Below, piece after piece: positions 55,441-64,000 of a stretch of 64,000 bases of DNA. The stretch comes from Marinobacterium litorale DSM 23545 (lineage in GTDB: Bacteria; Pseudomonadota; Gammaproteobacteria; Pseudomonadales; Balneatricaceae). How positions within the stretch are numbered: position 1 is the stretch's first letter; the number at the start of each line of letters is the position of its first letter. The notes beneath the pieces were generated by a model that did not search any database, had not been told where the DNA came from, and saw nothing but the letters and a program-made list of their open reading frames with translations. The DNA is taken from contig NZ_AUAZ01000008.1 in NCBI RefSeq assembly GCF_000428985.1, forward strand, positions 1-64,000, read 5' to 3'. The position numbers and the translations under genes are program-made.

Positions 55441-57393
55441 TTAGAGCGTTTCCTTGTCTCCTGCTTTGTAGAACGCCAGTAGCGCGCGTTCCTGGTTGGA
55501 CAGTAAGCGGGCGCTACGGCCGGCGCGCTCATCATAGATTACGCCAAATGCCAGTACGTTCTGAACGTAGTTGCGGGTTTCGTCAAAGGGGATCGTTTCG
55601 ATCCAGATATCCAGTGGCAGGTCCTGACGTGCTTCCAGCCAGCGTTTTACGCGGTGAGGGCCGGCATTGTAGGCGGCTGTCGCATAGACCCGGTTGCCAT
55701 CGAAACGTTGATACATCTCACCCAGATAGGCGCTGCCGATCGCGATATTCGTCGCCGGATCGTACAGGGCGCTGAGGTTGTTCAACGGCAGTCCGTGACG
55801 CCTTGCTGTGCCACGTGCTGTTGCCGGCATCAGCTGCATAAGGCCCAACGCGCCGGCATGGGAGCGTGCGTTGACCCAGAAAGCGCTCTCCTGACGGGCG
55901 ATAGCGGTGGCCCAGGTTGTGGTGATGCCATTTTTTTGGGCGTGCTCTTCAAAGAGCGACCGGTAGGGGTCCGGAAAGCGAATATCCAGGTCGTTCCAGC
56001 GCTCACTCTGTATCGCGCCGCGTATACCCTGAGTGTGCCAGCCCCAGCTATTGACCAAGTGCGATGCGAGCTGTTGCTGGTCCAGAGGAAGCCCGCGTGT
56101 GGCGAGATTCCACTCGGAGCGCGCATCGTAGAGTTCATCGAGCTCATACAGTTCTTTCATACGGCGAAATGCCGGTTCCGCGGCCAGACGCTCCAGTGCA
56201 CCGGCATCGAAAACCGCCGGTTCATGGGCCAGGGTGAACGGGTGCTGACCGAGCTCGGCGGCCAGAAAACCGTAAAACGTGCGGTCCTGGCTGATCTGCT
56301 GAAGACGCTCTGATACGTCCTGCCCCTGGCGCTGAAGCGACACGCTGAGCCAGTACTGCCAGCGCTCATGGCCGGCCCGTTCGGGGGGGAGTTTGCCGAT
56401 CAGTGCTTCCACGGCGGGCCAGTCGAGACGCGTTAACGCCAGGCGTGCCCGCCATTCGGTCAGCTCGCCGAGCCGGTAGTCCGGGTCGAGTCGGGCCAGC
56501 TGTGCCTCAGAGGCTTCAGAGAAACGCTTCGCTTTGTACAGCCCCAAACGGGTTGTCAGGTGGGCCTGTTCTTCAAACGGAAGCTGTAAACGCTCCCGGT
56601 CCCGAATCCAGAGTTCGATGGCGCGGTCCAGGTCGGCGCGACGTAAGCGGTTAACGGCCAGGATCAGCAGGTCACGGTGGGCCGGCTCGCTTAGCGTCAG
56701 TAGTTGCGGATTGGTTGCCAGTGCGCCAGGTTCCCGGTACAGCTTAAAAGCCAGTGCAATTCGCTTTTGGGTGCTTTCGTGCTGGGCTTTACGTTCGGCG
56801 TAACGCGCCAGAGATGGGCGGCCGTTGCTCAGGGCCGCTATGACGCGCTTGAAAGCGTGCTCATCTTTTAACTCGCCCGCTTTCATCCAGGCATTGAACA
56901 GGGGGTCACAGGCATCCGGCTGAGAGTAACCAACGCTCCAGAGTCTGGCAGCCTCGTTAAAGGCGGTTTTGCGATTGCCTTGTGCCAGTTGGCTAAGGGC
57001 GGCGTAACATTCGTGTTCGGTGCTCGGGCGGTCGAGCGTCGCATATAGCTGATCAAACTGCGTCCATTGGCCTCGCTTGCCCAGCACTTCAGTAAATGCC
57101 CAGCGCAGACGGCCTTCCAGCGGAATGTCGGGATAGGTGTTGGAGAACTGCTGCACGTCGGACAGACTCAAAGTGTCCAGCTTGCTGCGCAGTTCGGCGT
57201 ATTCAATGTAGGGACGCAGCGGGTAATCCCCCAGTTTTTCCAGGCCTTCATCGACTGCACTTTGATCGCCGTTTTCGGCGGCGGTCAGCGTTGCCTTGAA
57301 CAGGGTTTGCTGTTCATTCAGGGCCGCATTGACGGAGGTGGCGGGGGTAAGCATCAGGAGGGTGATGAAAGCGCGGTGCAGGTGCTGTCTCAT
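55441..57393 (-). CDS. slt: Soluble lytic murein transglycosylase
   Basis: 650 residues: signal peptide (cleaved about 22, NAALNEQ), a long helical superhelix (about 25-440) forming a ring-like U/L domain, then a C-terminal SLT catalytic domain (about 480-640). The catalytic Glu lies in ARQESAFWVNARSHAGALGLMQ, and GLMQLMPATA is also present. It cleaves murein to anhydro-muropeptides. ATG is preceded by AAAGGA. Confidence 0.95.
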   Translation of the reverse strand: MRQHLHRAFITLLMLTPATSVNAALNEQQTLFKATLTAAENGDQSAVDEGLEKLGDYPLRPYIEYAELRSKLDTLSLSDVQQFSNTYPDIPLEGRLRWAFTEVLGKRGQWTQFDQLYATLDRPSTEHECYAALSQLAQGNRKTAFNEAARLWSVGYSQPDACDPLFNAWMKAGELKDEHAFKRVIAALSNGRPSLARYAERKAQHESTQKRIALAFKLYREPGALATNPQLLTLSEPAHRDLLILAVNRLRRADLDRAIELWIRDRERLQLPFEEQAHLTTRLGLYKAKRFSEASEAQLARLDPDYRLGELTEWRARLALTRLDWPAVEALIGKLPPERAGHERWQYWLSVSLQRQGQDVSERLQQISQDRTFYGFLAAELGQHPFTLAHEPAVFDAGALERLAAEPAFRRMKELYELDELYDARSEWNLATRGLPLDQQQLASHLVNSWGWHTQGIRGAIQSERWNDLDIRFPDPYRSLFEEHAQKNGITTTWATAIARQESAFWVNARSHAGALGLMQLMPATARGTARRHGLPLNNLSALYDPATNIAIGSAYLGEMYQRFDGNRVYATAAYNAGPHRVKRWLEARQDLPLDIWIETIPFDETRNYVQNVLAFGVIYDERAGRSARLLSNQERALLAFYKAGDKETL

Positions 57394-57562
57394 CGCTCTA
57401 TATCCTTTGGTTGGGACACCGACGCATCGGCCGGAAAAGTCTGTGACTAAGTTCAGTCTACTCTGCTTGAGGCCGGTTTTTTAGTGCTTCTTTTCATCTT
57501 ATTGGGGTGGTTGAGGTAGACTAGCGCGTTTTCGCAAATATCGATTACTCAGATGGTGGCGG

Positions 57563-59467
57563 ATGTCTCTAATCAAGTTTGATCAGCTCAGTTTAAGCTT
57601 CGGCAGTCGTGCGTTGCTGGATGAGGTCAATCTGCAGATTGAACCGGGCGAGCGGGTGGCACTGGTGGGGTTGAATGGAACCGGGAAGTCGACCCTGCTT
57701 AAAGTGGTCGCGGGTCATCAGCAGGCTGATTCCGGGCTTTATTGGAAAGATCCGGCGATTCGGATCGCGGAACTGCCCCAGATGCTGCCGGCGGCGGATG
57801 ACCGTCTGGTCCGTGATGTGGTCATGTCCGGGCTGAGTGACGTGGTCGCGCTTCGTGAGCGATACGATGAGCTGGTTCATCAACACGCATCCATGCAGGA
57901 GCTGGAAAGGCTTCAGCATGAACTGGAAGCGCGTGATGGCTGGCATCTGGAACAGAGCGTGGAAGCGGTATTGGATCGCCTGAGCCTGCCTGGAGAGCGC
58001 CGGATGGCCGAGCTTTCCGGTGGCTGGCGCAGGCGTGCCGCACTGGGCGCTGCGCTGGTTCAGAAGCCTGACCTGTTGCTGCTTGATGAGCCCACCAACC
58101 ACCTCGATATCGAAACCATCGAATGGCTGGAGGAGCAGATTCTGGCGTTCCGCGGTGGCGTGCTCTTTATTTCCCATGACCGGGCTCTGGTAGATCGGCT
58201 GGCGACGCGTATCGTCGAGCTGGATCGAGGGCGCCTGGTCTCTTTTCCGGGAAATTACAGTCGCTACCTGGAGCAGAAAGAGGCGCTTCTTCAGGAGGAG
58301 GAGCGAGCCAACGCCGAGTTCGACAAAAAGCTGGCCCAGGAGGAGCGCTGGATTCGACAGGGAATCAAGGCGCGCCGCACCCGTAACGAAGGTCGGGTCA
58401 GGGCACTTAAAAAGATGCGTGTGGAGCGTAGCGAGCGACGTGAACGCCAAGGCTCTGCCCAGTTCAACCTGGATGACGCGGCGCGCTCGGGCAAGCTGGT
58501 GGTGGAACTTGAGCATGTGTCCCAGTCGTATCAGGACAAGGTAGTTATCCGAGACCTGACGCTGACCATTCAGCGTGGCGATCGCGTCGGGCTGATCGGT
58601 CCCAATGGTGTGGGGAAAAGTACGCTGTTGAAAATCATGCTCGGCGAGTTAAAGCCGGAGCAGGGGCGGGTGCGTATGGGCACCAAACTTGAGGTTGCCT
58701 ACTTCGATCAGCTACGCGGCCAGCTCGATCCCGAGAAAACCATTATCGATAATGTGTCCGGCGGTCGTGAAAGTATCACGATCAATGGCCGTGACCGGCA
58801 CATCATCAGTTACCTTCAGGACTTTCTGTTCAGTCCCGAGCGTGCCCGAACGCCGGTCAAGGCGTTGTCCGGTGGCGAGTGTAACCGCGTGTTGCTGGCG
58901 CGGCTTTTTAGCCAGCCTGCCAATATGCTGGTGCTCGATGAGCCCACCAACGACCTGGATATCGAAACCCTCGAGCTACTTGAGGAGATTCTCCTCAACT
59001 ATGAGGGTACCCTGCTGCTGGTGAGCCATGACCGCCGGTTCCTTGACAACGTGGTGACGTCTACATTGGCGTTCGAAGGTGATGGGCGGGTTGCCGAGTA
59101 CGTGGGAGGTTATCAGGACTGGCTGCGTCAACGGCCTACCGCTAAACGCGAGCAGGAGGCGGCGATCGCTCAGGAGGGCGCCGGTGCGAGCGATCAGAAA
59201 GCGGTGGCGGGGAAAGAGAGCCGCTCCGGCGGTAATAAAAAGCTGAGCTACAAGCTCCAGCGCGAACTCGATGCGCTACCGGCTCAGCTGGAATCCGCCG
59301 AGGCTGAACTGGAGACGCTGCAGCAAGAGACGTCAGCACCAGATTTCTATTCTCAGGATCACGCCCACGTGGAACAGCGGCTTGAGGCGCTGCATGCTCA
59401 GGAAGCTGTCGTTGAGGGCCTGATGGAGCGTTGGGTTGAGTTGGAGGAGATGCAGGCCGGCGGTTAA
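57563..59467 (+). CDS. uup: ABC-F family ATPase Uup
   Basis: 634 residues with two ABC cassettes. Walker A GLNGTGKST and GPNGVGKST, signatures LSGGWRRR and LSGGECNR, Walker B LLLDEPTNHLD and LVLDEPTNDLD. A C-terminal coiled coil (about 545-630; KKLSYKLQRELDALP) is the DNA-binding Uup mark. Members of ABC-F act on ribosomes, and Uup also affects branch migration and transposon excision. It starts ATGTCTCTAATC. Confidence 0.93.
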   Translation: MSLIKFDQLSLSFGSRALLDEVNLQIEPGERVALVGLNGTGKSTLLKVVAGHQQADSGLYWKDPAIRIAELPQMLPAADDRLVRDVVMSGLSDVVALRERYDELVHQHASMQELERLQHELEARDGWHLEQSVEAVLDRLSLPGERRMAELSGGWRRRAALGAALVQKPDLLLLDEPTNHLDIETIEWLEEQILAFRGGVLFISHDRALVDRLATRIVELDRGRLVSFPGNYSRYLEQKEALLQEEERANAEFDKKLAQEERWIRQGIKARRTRNEGRVRALKKMRVERSERRERQGSAQFNLDDAARSGKLVVELEHVSQSYQDKVVIRDLTLTIQRGDRVGLIGPNGVGKSTLLKIMLGELKPEQGRVRMGTKLEVAYFDQLRGQLDPEKTIIDNVSGGRESITINGRDRHIISYLQDFLFSPERARTPVKALSGGECNRVLLARLFSQPANMLVLDEPTNDLDIETLELLEEILLNYEGTLLLVSHDRRFLDNVVTSTLAFEGDGRVAEYVGGYQDWLRQRPTAKREQEAAIAQEGAGASDQKAVAGKESRSGGNKKLSYKLQRELDALPAQLESAEAELETLQQETSAPDFYSQDHAHVEQRLEALHAQEAVVEGLMERWVELEEMQAGG

Positions 59468-59496
59468 GCCGGCCCCGGCAGAGCTGCGAGAGGTGG

Positions 59497-59952
59497 TTAC
59501 TCCTCTTCCTCTTTTTTCTCCTTGTGCACGCGAACAGCCAGGACATCGCATGGAGCGCCATGCAGTACGCCGTTAGCCGTTGAGCCGAGCAGAAGGGCGA
59601 GGCCGTGGCGGCCATGGCTACCGACGATAATCAGGTCGGTTTCTTCGTTACTGGCGATGCGATGTATCTCAGTCTCGGTATTGCCGGTGACAACAAACTT
59701 CTTGTCGACCGGGTAGTCCAGCTGCTGGGCGTAGGTCGACAGTTTGGCACGGGCGTGTTCGTCCAGTTGCTCCTGGATTGTGGACAGGTCCATCGGAACA
59801 TCGCCGCCATAGGCAAAGCTTAGCGGTTCCACGACATGGATCAGGCTCAGCTGTGCCTGATTCTGACGTGCGATCTCAACGGCGCGGTCGGACAGTTGAA
59901 CGGACTCGTCTGAAAGGTCTACAGCGAGAAGAATGCGGGTGTAACGGGCCAT
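59497..59952 (-). CDS. Universal stress protein UspA family
   Basis: 151 residues from ATG 59952, with AAAGGAG ahead; an earlier in-frame start is not needed. One Usp fold with the ATP-type loop GSHGRHGLALLLGSTANGVL. The C-terminus is a Lys/Glu stretch (KEKKEEEE). Stress survival role inferred. It converges on uup and is divergent from the next gene (77-bp gap). Confidence 0.93.
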   Translation of the reverse strand: MARYTRILLAVDLSDESVQLSDRAVEIARQNQAQLSLIHVVEPLSFAYGGDVPMDLSTIQEQLDEHARAKLSTYAQQLDYPVDKKFVVTGNTETEIHRIASNEETDLIIVGSHGRHGLALLLGSTANGVLHGAPCDVLAVRVHKEKKEEEE

Positions 59953-60029
59953 GATAAAGGCTCCTTTTGACTGGTGCGCCAACGGGTAATGTCGGTCGCG
60001 AACAGATTTTCCACTTACAGGATAACACC

Positions 60030-60533
60030 ATGAAATGGTTAATTATTAGTGTAGTCATGATGTCATTGATTGGCTCCGTGATGTGGGTCATGCCGACACC
60101 ACGTCAGCGCTTCCAGGCTCAGCTCCGTCTGCGGGCCCGCCAGCTTGGATTTCAGGTCCAGTTGGTGAAGCTGGAACTGCCGCGAGCTACCGGTGAGATG
60201 GAGGGGGAATCCATCAGCGTTCCGGTTTATCGTCTGCCGCGCCATAATCTGAGTCGGGAGCAGAAAGAGCACTGGGTGCCCTGGACTATTTGCCGGGTTG
60301 CCACACTGGCAACGGCCGGTTTACCCGAGGGGTGGAGCTGGATTAGAGGAGAGGGGCGACTGAGTCCGGCAGCGCTCGAATCGATCGCGAAAGCGATCTC
60401 GGAGCTGCCTGACGATGTGGTTGCAATGGAGTCCACGCCGATTCACCTGAGTGTCTTCTGGAACGAGGGCGAAGGTCAGGCGTTGGAGCAGATAAAACGC
60501 GCATCGGAACCCTTGCTGGAGGCACGAGTATGA
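60030..60533 (+). CDS. Hypothetical membrane-anchored protein
   Basis: 167 residues from ATG 60030 (MKWLIISVVMMSL), with AGGATAAC ahead. One N-terminal helix (about 3-22), then a basic region (PRQRFQAQLRLRARQLG) and a mixed domain. No recognised family. The end overlaps the DUF1653 gene (ATGA), so the two are coupled. Function unknown. Confidence 0.7.
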   Translation: MKWLIISVVMMSLIGSVMWVMPTPRQRFQAQLRLRARQLGFQVQLVKLELPRATGEMEGESISVPVYRLPRHNLSREQKEHWVPWTICRVATLATAGLPEGWSWIRGEGRLSPAALESIAKAISELPDDVVAMESTPIHLSVFWNEGEGQALEQIKRASEPLLEARV

Positions 60534-60781
60534 CCGTTTCAGAGATGCCGGAGCTCACCATCGGGCGATATCGTCATTACAAAGGTGGAGAGTACGAAGT
60601 GCTGATGCTGGGGCGTCATTCCGAAACGGAAGAGTGGATGGTCATCTATCGCCCGCTGTACGGTGATCGTGGTGTGTGGGTCAGACCCTATGCCATGTTT
60701 GTCGAACAGGTTACGCTTGCCGATGGTCGCTCTGTGGCACGTTTTGAGGCGATTACTGGCCACCCAGATAATCATCAATAG
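60530..60781 (+). CDS. DUF1653 protein
   Basis: 83 residues. The core RYRHYKGGEYEVLMLGRHSETEEWMVIYRPLYGDRGVWVRP is the DUF1653 signature (YRHYKG.Y.V...H.ET.E..V.Y...YGD...WVRP). The family is small and mostly uncharacterised; no function is assigned. Coupled to the gene before it by a 4-nt overlap. Its end overlaps a converging gene by 29 nt. Confidence 0.85.
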   Translation: MTVSEMPELTIGRYRHYKGGEYEVLMLGRHSETEEWMVIYRPLYGDRGVWVRPYAMFVEQVTLADGRSVARFEAITGHPDNHQ

Positions 60782-61466
60782 AGTCGGCCAGGGCACCGGC
60801 GCCGTAATCGCGGCGCGGTTGTAGCTTGTCGATCTCGGCTTGCAGGCGATCCTGCAGCGGTTTTTTCTGCTGCTGCGGAACGGTCGCTCTCACCAGTACG
60901 GCTTTGGCATGTTTGTAGTGAGCCAGGGCGCCGTGTTTTTCGCCGGATTTGAGCAGGCGTTCGGCCTGGGTCATATGCGCTTCGGTAACCATGGAAACAT
61001 TGAGCCAGTACAGCTCTTGTTGATAACTGCGTGCGAGCTGAGGTGTCAGGCGTCCTTTGTTTCCCATCTCCAGCAGGAGTTTTTCTGCGTAATTGAGATA
61101 GATCTGGGCACGGCGCACAGCACGGTCGCTTTCCAGGCCCTGGCTGCGCTTTTGAATACGATCGGTGCTCTCTTTGTTGCGGGCGATTTCGGCCATCAGG
61201 TCCGAATCCGGCGCTAATGCGCTAATCTCTTCGATGAGTGACATGGCGTGCTGATTGAGTTTGTCGACGATATCAGCGCGACAGCCGACTTCCTTGAGTA
61301 TGGCCAAGGCGTTCAGGGTATGCTCCGATTGCTGTCGCAGCCATTTCAGGCGATCACTACGAAACTTGTTGTGCGCTTCCCGTGTGGTGACGACGTAGTT
61401 AACGGCCAGCGCCGCCAAACCGACACCGGCGATAAGCAGGACATAGATCAGATTGTCTGACAGCAT
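60753..61466 (-). CDS. Hypothetical coiled-coil membrane protein
   Basis: 237 residues from ATG 61466 (a GTG at 61478 would add four). One N-terminal helix (about 4-22), then a long alpha-helical, charged region with heptad-like repeats (about 30-220) and a short SIDDYLGG tail. Family not recognised. It converges on the DUF1653 gene (29-nt overlap) and is divergent from topA. Confidence 0.65.
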   Translation of the reverse strand: MLSDNLIYVLLIAGVGLAALAVNYVVTTREAHNKFRSDRLKWLRQQSEHTLNALAILKEVGCRADIVDKLNQHAMSLIEEISALAPDSDLMAEIARNKESTDRIQKRSQGLESDRAVRRAQIYLNYAEKLLLEMGNKGRLTPQLARSYQQELYWLNVSMVTEAHMTQAERLLKSGEKHGALAHYKHAKAVLVRATVPQQQKKPLQDRLQAEIDKLQPRRDYGAGALADSIDDYLGGQ

Positions 61467-61684
61467 CAACTTTGGCACTCTGAAAAAAGAGGATCAATCC
61501 TCCCAAGTATAAAGTTCCCCGGCCTTTTTTGCTAAGTTCAAGGTGGCAAACCTGTGCCGGAGATGCTCGCCGACAGTGGCTAAAGGTGGGTTGATTGCCA
61601 GCACCCTTGCTTGACCCGGGTACCGGCAACCCTTATATATGCTCGCAGATTCTGGGATGCCACCAGCAGTGAAGGAAACGCTTG

Positions 61685-64000
61685 ATGGGTAAAACGCTCG
61701 TAATTGTGGAATCGCCGGCCAAGGCGAAAACGATCAACAAATATCTCGGCAGTCAGTACGTGGTGAAGTCGAGTGTTGGTCATATTCGCGATCTGCCGAC
61801 CAGCGGTAGTGCCACTAAGAGCGATCCGAAGGAGAGGGCCAAACAGGCGGCGCGTACACGAAAAATGTCGCCGGAAGAAAAGGCCGAATACAAGAAAAAC
61901 AAAGCTCGGGAGCAGTTGATTGCGCGCATGGGCGTTAATCCCGAGCAGGGCTGGGAGGCGCACTATGAGATCCTGCCCGGCAAGGAAAAGGTGGTGGATG
62001 AGCTGAGAAAGCTGGCCCGCTCCGCCGATGAAATCTATCTCGCAACGGATTTGGACCGTGAGGGGGAGGCGATCGCCTGGCACCTGCGTGAATCGATTGG
62101 TGGTGATGACAGTCGCTTTCGTCGCGTGGTGTTTAACGAAATTACCAAAAAGGCGATCAAGGATGCATTCGAAGAGCCGGGCACGCTCGACCTGAACCGG
62201 GTTAACGCCCAGCAGGCACGCCGGTTTCTTGATCGGATCGTCGGTTACATGCTTTCGCCCTTGCTCTGGGAGAAAGTGGCCCGTGGGCTCTCGGCCGGTC
62301 GCGTGCAATCCGTTGCGGTGCGTCTGATCGTAGAGCGTGAACGTGAAATCCGTGCATTTATTCCCGAGGAATACTGGGAGGTGCATGCCGACGCGCTGAC
62401 TCCGGCTCAGGAAGCTCTGCGTCTCCAGGTGGTCAAGCAGGCCGGTGCAAACTTCCGTCCGAACGACGAAGCGCAGACCAAGGCGGCGCTGGCCCTGCTT
62501 GAGAAGGCAAGCTACACGGTGGTGAGCCGGGAAGATCGGCCTACGAGCAGCAAGCCATCAGCACCCTTTATCACCTCTACGCTGCAGCAGGCGGCGAGTA
62601 CGCGCCTAGGGTTTGGTGTTAAGAAAACCATGACACTGGCGCAGCGGTTGTATGAGGCCGGTTATATTACCTACATGCGAACCGACTCAACCAATCTCAG
62701 TGCGGAAGCGGTGGAGTCCTGCCGCGACCATATCCTCTCGTCTTACGGCGAGGAATATCTGCCCAAGGACCCGGTTCGCTACTCCTCGAAAGAGGGCGCT
62801 CAGGAAGCGCACGAGGCGATTCGTCCCTCCGATGTGACAATGGAGAGCCAGAACCTGGTCGGGATGGACCCGGATGCGGTACGCCTTTACGATCTGATTC
62901 GACGCCAGTTTCTCGCCTGCCAGATGATGCCTGCGCGCTATCTGAGCACCCGTTTGCAGGTGGAGGCGGGGGATTTCGAGCTGACCACCAAAGGGCGTAT
63001 TTTGAAGTTTGACGGCTACACGCGAGTGCTGCCGAGCAAATCCAAGAACGATGAAGACCAGGTTCTGCCTGATGTGAACAAGGGTGATAGCCTGAATCTC
63101 AAGGCTCTGGACCCCAAACAGCATTTCACCAAGCCGGCGCCACGTTATTCCGAAGCGAGCCTGGTAAAAGAGCTTGAAAAACGCGGAATCGGGCGGCCTT
63201 CGACCTACGCATCAATTATCTCCACGATTCAGGATCGCGGTTATGTTGAGGTACAGGGGCGGCGTTTTTATGCCCGTAAAATGGGCGATATCGTCACCGA
63301 ACGTTTGAACGAAAACTTTTCCGACCTGATGGATTACAGCTTCACCGCACGGATGGAGGAGCAACTCGATGAAGTCGCCCAGGGCGATGTGGACTGGCAC
63401 AAGCTGCTGGATCGCTTCTATGCCGACTTTGTAGACAAGTTGGAGCAGGCGCAGAGCCCCGAAGACGGTATGCGTCCCAATACGCCCACCGAAACCGATA
63501 TCGACTGCCCCGAGTGTGGCCGCAAGATGATGATACGCACCGGCAGTACGGGCGTTTTTCTGGGTTGCTCCGGTTATAACCTGCCGCCTAAGGAGCGCTG
63601 TAAGGCGACCATTAACCTGATCCCGGGTGATGAAGTGGTCAGTGTCGATGGCGATGACGAGGAGGAGTCCCGAATTCTGCGCAGCAAACATCGTTGCCAG
63701 CTCTGCGAAGCGGCGATGGATTCTTACCTGGTGGATGCACAGCGTAAGTTGCACGTCTGTGGTAATAACCCGGATTGTCCGGGCTATGAAGTGGAGAAGG
63801 GTAGCTTCAAGATCAAAGGGTACGATGGCCCTGTGATCGAGTGCGACAAGTGCGGTTCCGAGATGCAGCTAAAAACCGGGCGTTTCGGCAAGTTCTTCGG
63901 CTGTACCAACAGCGAATGTAAGAATACCCGCAAACTGCTGAAAAATGGCGAAGTCGCACCGCCCAAGATCGACCCTGTACCCATGCCTGAATTGCAGTGT
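61685..64000 (+). CDS. topA: DNA topoisomerase I, partial at the window end
   Basis: 772 codons open to the last base, no stop seen. Starts [22 protein letters not shown] after AAGGAAACGC. Toprim motif with [15 protein letters not shown], active-site Tyr at about 330 in [10 protein letters not shown], then Cys4 zinc ribbons (CPECGRKMM...[20 protein letters not shown]...[15 protein letters not shown]...CTNSEC). It relaxes negative supercoils. The missing C-terminus is the rest of the zinc/basic region. Confidence 0.97.
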   Translation, partial: MGKTLVIVESPAKAKTINKYLGSQYVVKSSVGHIRDLPTSGSATKSDPKERAKQAARTRKMSPEEKAEYKKNKAREQLIARMGVNPEQGWEAHYEILPGKEKVVDELRKLARSADEIYLATDLDREGEAIAWHLRESIGGDDSRFRRVVFNEITKKAIKDAFEEPGTLDLNRVNAQQARRFLDRIVGYMLSPLLWEKVARGLSAGRVQSVAVRLIVEREREIRAFIPEEYWEVHADALTPAQEALRLQVVKQAGANFRPNDEAQTKAALALLEKASYTVVSREDRPTSSKPSAPFITSTLQQAASTRLGFGVKKTMTLAQRLYEAGYITYMRTDSTNLSAEAVESCRDHILSSYGEEYLPKDPVRYSSKEGAQEAHEAIRPSDVTMESQNLVGMDPDAVRLYDLIRRQFLACQMMPARYLSTRLQVEAGDFELTTKGRILKFDGYTRVLPSKSKNDEDQVLPDVNKGDSLNLKALDPKQHFTKPAPRYSEASLVKELEKRGIGRPSTYASIISTIQDRGYVEVQGRRFYARKMGDIVTERLNENFSDLMDYSFTARMEEQLDEVAQGDVDWHKLLDRFYADFVDKLEQAQSPEDGMRPNTPTETDIDCPECGRKMMIRTGSTGVFLGCSGYNLPPKERCKATINLIPGDEVVSVDGDDEEESRILRSKHRCQLCEAAMDSYLVDAQRKLHVCGNNPDCPGYEVEKGSFKIKGYDGPVIECDKCGSEMQLKTGRFGKFFGCTNSECKNTRKLLKNGEVAPPKIDPVPMPELQC

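Overview
The window looks like a chromosomal stretch of a halophilic or marine gammaproteobacterium, probably near the Oceanospirillales/Marinobacterium group. This is inferred from an ectoine operon with its dedicated aspartokinase, a cbb3 oxidase cluster with an Anr/FNR regulator, two class I PHA synthases, RdgC, ProQ, Uup and many c-di-GMP genes. Most genes sit tightly packed with short or overlapping junctions. No tRNA, rRNA, CRISPR array or prophage was recognised. The only mobile element is the 5' end of an IS4-type transposase at the left edge.

Layout. 0-5.4 kb: IS4 transposase start, a cytochrome c5, a CBS-domain protein, a PAS/degenerate-GGDEF protein, RarD, HisC and an active-type diguanylate cyclase. 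5.4-9.9 kb: divergent ectR and ectA-ectB-ectC-ask, which convert aspartate semialdehyde to ectoine. 10-15.2 kb: PHA synthase 1 divergent from an ADP-forming acyl-CoA synthetase/GNAT fusion. 15.2-24.3 kb: AzlCD, a BigR/YgaV-type ArsR regulator, an RND exporter operon, a diguanylate cyclase, a duplicated DUF2892 membrane protein and a tandem universal stress protein. An identical 16-bp palindrome lies in front of the RND operon and between the DUF2892 and stress genes, so these probably form one small regulon. 24.3-32.5 kb: XthA, glutathione reductase, a diguanylate cyclase, CDF transporter, BASS transporter, QueE, RdgC and Apt.

32.5-43.8 kb is a microaerobic respiration island, all on the minus strand: anr, hemN, a SafE/TauE-like membrane protein, ccoS, ccoI, ccoH, ccoG and ccoPQON. 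An Anr-type box lies upstream of ccoN. A second near-perfect box in the apt-anr gap has a -10 element at the correct distance and a strong plus-strand terminator, which predicts an Anr-activated small RNA of about 80 nt.

44.3-64 kb: RlmM, an ABM-domain protein, TusA, ProQ, TrxC, the LapD/LapG biofilm-control pair, a DUF3080 lipoprotein, PHA synthase 2, a CZB chemoreceptor with a stand-alone Aer-like PAS protein, a small glutaredoxin-like protein, Slt, Uup, a UspA protein, three little-known small genes, and topA cut off by the window end. The recurring themes are osmoadaptation, carbon storage, the switch to low oxygen, redox/sulfur stress and c-di-GMP-controlled attachment.
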